A DNA stretch of 8,299 nucleotides from positions 1 through 8,299 of the forward strand of contig DATIVK010000249.1 in the NCBI GenBank assembly GCA_035465955.1. The letters run 5' to 3'. This DNA is from DATIVK01 sp035465955. Its GTDB lineage: Bacteria > Myxococcota > Myxococcia > Myxococcales > Anaeromyxobacteraceae. How positions within the stretch are numbered: position 1 is the first letter of the stretch; each line of letters begins with the position of its first letter. The position numbers were made by a program, and so were the translations under genes. Below the pieces are notes generated by a model. It searched no databases, was not told the origin of the DNA, and saw only the letters and a list, made by a program, of their open reading frames with translations. Of this stretch, positions 5,471 to 8,299 are shown piece after piece.

Positions 5471-7354
5471 ATGGCTCGCGCCATCGGCATCGATCTCGGG
5501 ACCACCAACTCCCTCGTCGCATGGGTGGACGACCGCAACCGCCCCCAGGTGCTGCCGGTCGACGAGGGGCGCTCCCTGCTGCCCAGCGCGGTCCACTACG
5601 GGCCGGACGGCGCCGTGGAGGTGGGCGCGTCGGCCCGCCGGCGCGCCCCCGAGCGGCCCATCGACACCCTCCTCTCGGTGAAGCGCTTCATGGGGCGCGG
5701 TCCGGGCGACGTCCGCCCGGAGGACCGCGGCATCTATCGCTTCGACGAGGGCGGCGCGGTCGTGCGGCTGCGGGTGGACGGCGATCGGCGCGCGGTCTCT
5801 CCCGTCGAGGTCTCGGCCGAGATCCTGAAGGCGCTGAAGCGGGCGGCCGCCGACGGCCTCGGCGAGCCCCCCGCGGGCTGCGTGATCACCGTCCCCGCCT
5901 ACTTCGACGACGCCCAGCGGCAGGCGACGCGCGACGCGGGGCGGCTCGCGGGGCTCGAGGTGCTCAGGCTCCTCAACGAGCCCACGGCGGCGGCGATCGC
6001 CTACGGGCTCGACAAGCGGGTCGAGGGGACCTTCGCGGTCTTCGACCTCGGCGGCGGGACCTTCGACGTCTCGATCCTGCGGCTGGAGAAGGGGGTCTTC
6101 GAGGTGCTCGCGACGGGGGGCGACACGCACCTCGGCGGCGACGACCTCGACCGCGCCGTGGCGGCCCGGCTGCTCGACGGGGGGCTGAGCCCGGCGACCT
6201 CCACCCCGTCTCCGGCCGTGCTGCGCGGCGCGGTGGCGGCGGCGCAGCGGCTCCGCGAGGCGCTGACCACCGAGGAGGCCGTCGAGGCCGACGTCGAGCT
6301 GCCCGAGGGGCACCGGCTGCGCGTGCGCCTCACGCGCGCCGAGCTGGAGGAGCTGATCCGGCCGGTGGTCGAGCGGACGACCGGCCCCTGCCGCGCCGCC
6401 CTCGAGGACGCGCGGGTCGGGCGGGTGGACGGCGTGGTGCTCGTCGGGGGGACGACCCGCACGCCGCTCGTGCGGCGCCACGTCCGCGACCTCTTCGGGA
6501 TGAAGCCGCTCACCGACCTCGACCCCGACACCGTCGTGGCGCTCGGCGCGGCCGTCCAGGCCGACGCGCTGGAGCGGGGCGGGCGGGAGGACGTGCTCCT
6601 CCTCGACGTCATCCCGCTCTCGCTCGGCGTCGAGATGATGGGGGGCGTCGTCGACAAGATCATCATGCGCAACTCGACCATCACGGCGAGCGCGACGCAG
6701 CAGTTCACCACCTACGCCGACGGCCAGACCGGCATGGTGGTCCACGTCTGCCAGGGGGAGCGCGAGCTGGCGCACGACTGCCGGTCGCTGGCGCGCTTCA
6801 CGCTGAACGGCATCCCGCCGATGCCGTCCGGGATCGCCCGCGTCGAGATCACCTACGCGGTCGACGCGGACGGGATCCTGTCGGTCTCCGCGCGGGAGGC
6901 CACCACCGGGCTCGAGCAGCGGATCCAGGTGAAGGCGACCTACGGGCTGTCGGAGGAGGAGGTCGAGCGGATGCTCATCGAGAGCATCGAGCACGCCGAG
7001 GCGGACGTGGAGGCCCGCTTCCTGCGCGAGTGGCGGGTCGAGGGGGAGCGGCTCGCGCAGAACCTCGAGTCCTCCTTCGCCCTCGACGGTGAGCTGCTCT
7101 CCCCCGACGAGCGGCGCGCGATCGACGAGCGGCTCGCGGGGCTGCGCGGCGCCATCGCGGGGACCGACTACCTCGCGATCAAGGCCTGGATCGAGTCGGT
7201 GGACGGTGCCACGAAGGAGTTCGCGGAGCGGCGCATGAACAAGCACATCGCCCTCGCGATGCGCGGCCAGCGGGTGGAGGGCTTCCGCGCGGAGCTCGTC
7301 GAGCCGCCGCGCGCCCCGGTGCAGCGCGAGGATGAGCCGGGCGCGGAGCGCTGA
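5471..7354 (+). CDS. hscA: Fe-S assembly Hsp70-type chaperone HscA
   Basis: A 627-residue specialised Hsp70 that grips the LPPVK motif of IscU and uses ATP to release the cluster to acceptor proteins. The ATG at 5471 follows GGAAGGGA (5459-5466). The nucleotide-binding domain (about 1-375) shows phosphate loop 1 GIDLGTTN (6-13), the catalytic lysine K71 in SVKRFMG, loop 2 FDLGGGTFDVS (191-201), GGDTHLGGDD (217-226) and the adenosine motif VLVGGTTRTP (323-332). The interdomain linker is DVIPLSLGVE (379-388). The substrate domain follows (about 390-500, with ITASATQQFTTYADGQTG), then the helical lid. An unusual short Pro/Glu/Arg tail ends the protein. Length is close to E. coli HscA (616). The operon position and the upstream hscB distinguish it from DnaK. 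Its TGA overlaps the fdx ATG by one base. Confidence 0.96.
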   Translation: MARAIGIDLGTTNSLVAWVDDRNRPQVLPVDEGRSLLPSAVHYGPDGAVEVGASARRRAPERPIDTLLSVKRFMGRGPGDVRPEDRGIYRFDEGGAVVRLRVDGDRRAVSPVEVSAEILKALKRAAADGLGEPPAGCVITVPAYFDDAQRQATRDAGRLAGLEVLRLLNEPTAAAIAYGLDKRVEGTFAVFDLGGGTFDVSILRLEKGVFEVLATGGDTHLGGDDLDRAVAARLLDGGLSPATSTPSPAVLRGAVAAAQRLREALTTEEAVEADVELPEGHRLRVRLTRAELEELIRPVVERTTGPCRAALEDARVGRVDGVVLVGGTTRTPLVRRHVRDLFGMKPLTDLDPDTVVALGAAVQADALERGGREDVLLLDVIPLSLGVEMMGGVVDKIIMRNSTITASATQQFTTYADGQTGMVVHVCQGERELAHDCRSLARFTLNGIPPMPSGIARVEITYAVDADGILSVSAREATTGLEQRIQVKATYGLSEEEVERMLIESIEHAEADVEARFLREWRVEGERLAQNLESSFALDGELLSPDERRAIDERLAGLRGAIAGTDYLAIKAWIESVDGATKEFAERRMNKHIALAMRGQRVEGFRAELVEPPRAPVQREDEPGAER

Positions 7355-7659
7355 TGCCGCGGGTCACCTTCCTGCCGGCGGGGCGCTCGGTCGAGGCGGC
7401 GCCCGGGACGCTCGTCATCGACGCGGCCGAGGCGGCCGGCGTCGCCCTGCCGGCGAACTGCGGCGGCGTCTGCGCCTGCACCACCTGCCACGTCTGGATC
7501 GAGGCGGGCGCCGAGACGCTCTCACCGATCGGCGATCGCGAGGACGACAAGCTCTCGGAGGCGATGGGGCTGCGCGCCGACTCCCGGCTGGGCTGCCAGG
7601 CGAGGGTGGGCGACGGCGACGTGGTGGTCCGGATCCCGGGGAACCGGGTGGGGCACTGA
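7354..7659 (+). CDS. fdx: ISC-type 2Fe-2S ferredoxin
   Basis: A 101-residue adrenodoxin-like ferredoxin that supplies electrons for cluster assembly on IscU. The start ATG overlaps the hscA stop (TGATG at 7352-7356), indicating coupled translation. The cluster ligands are C36, C42, C45 and C81: a C-x5-C-x2-C loop in NCGGVCACTTCHVW followed by C81 in RLGCQARV. The extra non-ligand C40 matches an extra cysteine also found in E. coli Fdx. The DREDDKLSEAMG segment (61-72) is the acidic partner-binding helix. Length and motif order fit operon-encoded Fdx rather than plant-type ferredoxins. It is the last gene of the isc cluster; no iscX follows. Confidence 0.95.
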   Translation: MPRVTFLPAGRSVEAAPGTLVIDAAEAAGVALPANCGGVCACTTCHVWIEAGAETLSPIGDREDDKLSEAMGLRADSRLGCQARVGDGDVVVRIPGNRVGH

Positions 7660-7668
7660 GAATCCGAC

Positions 7669-7684
7669 AGGTGTCCTCACACCT
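7669..7684 (+). terminator. Hairpin ten bases after fdx, weak terminator candidate
   Basis: AGGTGT (7669-7674) pairs perfectly with ACACCT (7679-7684) around CCTC. It is the first structure after the isc operon and could protect the mRNA 3' end or assist termination. No T-tract follows, so it is not a standard intrinsic terminator. Confidence 0.3.
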
Positions 7685-7730
7685 CCGGCGCGACTGACGT
7701 GAGCGCTGCGCACCTGCATTTGGCACCGTC

Positions 7731-7767
7731 CCCTCTCCCTCATCGAGGGAGAGGGCCAGGGTGAGGG
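7731..7767 (+). repeat. REP-like hairpin unit 1
   Basis: Eleven-base perfect arms CCCTCTCCCTC (7731-7741) and GAGGGAGAGGG (7745-7755) enclose ATC. They are followed by the conserved tail CCAGGGTGAGGG (7756-7767). An inverted copy lies at 7890-7926. Pyrimidine/purine hairpins of this CCCTCTCCC...GGGAGAGGG...GGTGAGGG style are dispersed in many GC-rich bacterial genomes, but I cannot count copies from one window. Confidence 0.85.
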
Positions 7768-7798
7768 AGCAGGATCGACAGGAAACCGCGGTCGCGAT

Positions 7799-7866
7799 CT
7801 CGTCCGCGGTACGAGCAGGCTCCCCGCGCGCAGCTCGTTTGAGCACCGCTCCGCCTTGCCGAGCTG
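7799..7866. repeat. Small hairpins in the spacer between the two REP-like units
   Basis: CTCGT (7799-7803) pairs with ACGAG (7811-7815) around CCGCGGT. CAGCTCG (7831-7837) pairs with CGAGCTG (7860-7866), with GAGC-ACC-GCTC (7841-7851) nested inside. Together with the flanking units the whole 7731-7926 block could form a multi-stem structure. Given the GC content some pairing is expected by chance. Confidence 0.4.
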
Positions 7867-7889
7867 ACGCCCGCGTGGCCGTGGTCGCC

Positions 7890-7926
7890 CCCTCACCCTC
7901 GCCCTCTCCCCCGGTGGGGGAGAGGG
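7890..7926 (-). repeat. REP-like hairpin unit 2, inverted relative to unit 1
   Basis: Read on the minus strand: arms CCCTCTCCCCC (7926-7916) and GGGGGAGAGGG (7912-7902) around ACC, then the tail CGAGGGTGAGGG (7901-7890). It matches unit 1 at 33 of 37 positions. Two of the differences change T-A to C-G within the stem, so pairing is kept. The inverted pair with a 122-base spacer has the form of a REPIN. Confidence 0.85.
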
Positions 7927-8040
7927 AATGATCATCTATGGTGGGTGCCGTCCGCGGCGCGCTTCTTCCTCGGTACCCTTCGCGGCGGAGGACGGCGCGA
8001 CGCATGTCGGGCGCCTGCTCCGGCTCGGGGGCGCGGGGCC

Positions 8041-8299
8041 TCAGTCGGGCGCGATCCAGCCGCGCCACGACGCCGTGACGAGGAGCACGGCGAGGGCCAG
8101 CCCGAAGGGAGCGAAGAGGAGGACCGCCAACATGCTCTCTGGCTCGTCCGCCTCTGCACGGTTGATCTGCGGCGCGCCCGGCACGTACCTGACCTCGAGC
8201 GTGGGCGTAGTCCGGGTCTGGTCCCACGCGTCGCGGGGCAACTCCACCCAGAGATCCCGCTGCGGGAACGGGAAGGAGGTGCTCGCGGTGAACTCCTCA
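8041..8299 (-). CDS. Membrane protein, C-terminal part, possibly DUF3592 (runs off the right edge)
   Basis: The frame is open from the window edge to the TGA at 8043-8041, 85 residues. The visible chain has a soluble part with TPTLEVRYVPGAPQINRAEA, then one strong membrane segment (from SMLAVLLFAPFGLALAV through the next few residues) and a short end, SWRGWIAPD. A V-x-Y-x-P-x-x-P-like strand directly before a membrane helix is the layout I associate with DUF3592 proteins, whose function is poorly known. An in-frame GTG at 8247 is unlikely to be the start: the frame continues upstream without a stop and no ribosome site precedes it. The gene converges on fdx across the repeat region. Codon use matches its neighbours. 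The family assignment is tentative. Confidence 0.6.
   Translation of the reverse strand, partial: EEFTASTSFPFPQRDLWVELPRDAWDQTRTTPTLEVRYVPGAPQINRAEADEPESMLAVLLFAPFGLALAVLLVTASWRGWIAPD

Larger units (their letters stand above)
7660..8040. other. Gene-free convergent intergenic region with repeats
   Basis: This 381-base stretch lies between the ends of fdx and the convergent minus-strand gene. It holds a small hairpin, two inverted REP-like units and internal hairpins, listed separately. Reading frames through it on either strand run across the repeats, resemble no protein and lack ribosome sites. From 7927 to 8040 I see only a widely spaced dyad (GCCGTCC at 7947-7953 with GGACGGC at 7990-7996) and no clear terminator. 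Confidence 0.7.

Noticed and set aside
4625..7246. A very long minus-strand reading frame (over 870 codons) opposite hscB/hscA
   Set aside because: It lies antisense to well-supported genes, its composition is Arg/Leu/Gly/Asp-rich in the way expected of the complement of GC-rich codons, and it shows no family motif. GC-rich coding sequence commonly leaves such frames open.
7731..7926. Repeat pair as a CRISPR array
   Set aside because: Only two units, in opposite orientation, with a 122-base spacer and internal hairpins; no regular spacing and no cas genes.
7415..8227. Minus-strand reading frames across 7415-8227 as genes
   Set aside because: They run through the REP-like units and antisense to fdx, are Arg/Pro/Ser-rich, and resemble no protein.

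Overview
The window is a GC-rich Gram-negative chromosomal segment. Third codon positions are almost all G or C, there is an outer-membrane-barrel-like protein, and there is a complete proteobacterial-type ISC iron-sulfur cluster operon. The composition and the mix of genes would suit a Myxococcota or 'Deltaproteobacteria'-like organism, for example an Anaeromyxobacter relative, or another GC-rich lineage. The sequence alone does not settle this.

Layout. On the minus strand at the left edge is the first 22 codons of argC (arginine biosynthesis). Its promoter region carries a strong dyad that looks like an ArgR-type operator. Next, also on the minus strand, is a tRNA-Leu(CAG) gene with its own promoter and a clear intrinsic terminator. 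On the plus strand follows a 274-residue exported protein of unknown function, probably a small outer-membrane barrel. It converges on a minus-strand dsbD-type gene (membrane electron conduit plus thioredoxin domain) that lacks the usual N-terminal periplasmic domain.

The core of the window, about 2.78-7.66 kb on the plus strand, is iscS-iscU-iscA-hscB-hscA-fdx. IscS takes sulfur from cysteine, IscU is the scaffold, and IscA is an A-type carrier. HscB and HscA are the co-chaperone and chaperone that release the cluster from IscU through its LPPVK motif, and Fdx supplies electrons. Spacing is tight, with two one-base TGATG overlaps, so this is very probably one transcription unit. iscR is not directly upstream and iscX is not downstream. 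HscB carries an N-terminal four-cysteine zinc-ribbon-like module resembling mitochondrial HSC20.

From 7660 to 8040 there is no credible gene. This stretch holds two inverted 37-bp REP-like hairpin units around a spacer with further small hairpins (a REPIN-like element). The right edge carries the C-terminal part of a minus-strand membrane protein, possibly of the DUF3592 family.

Most of the content is well known. The points most worth a second look are the zinc-ribbon HscB, the covarying REP pair, the ArgR-like operator over an apparently near-leaderless argC, and the possible Rrf2/IscR-like half-sites in front of iscS. I did not find a convincing undescribed system.
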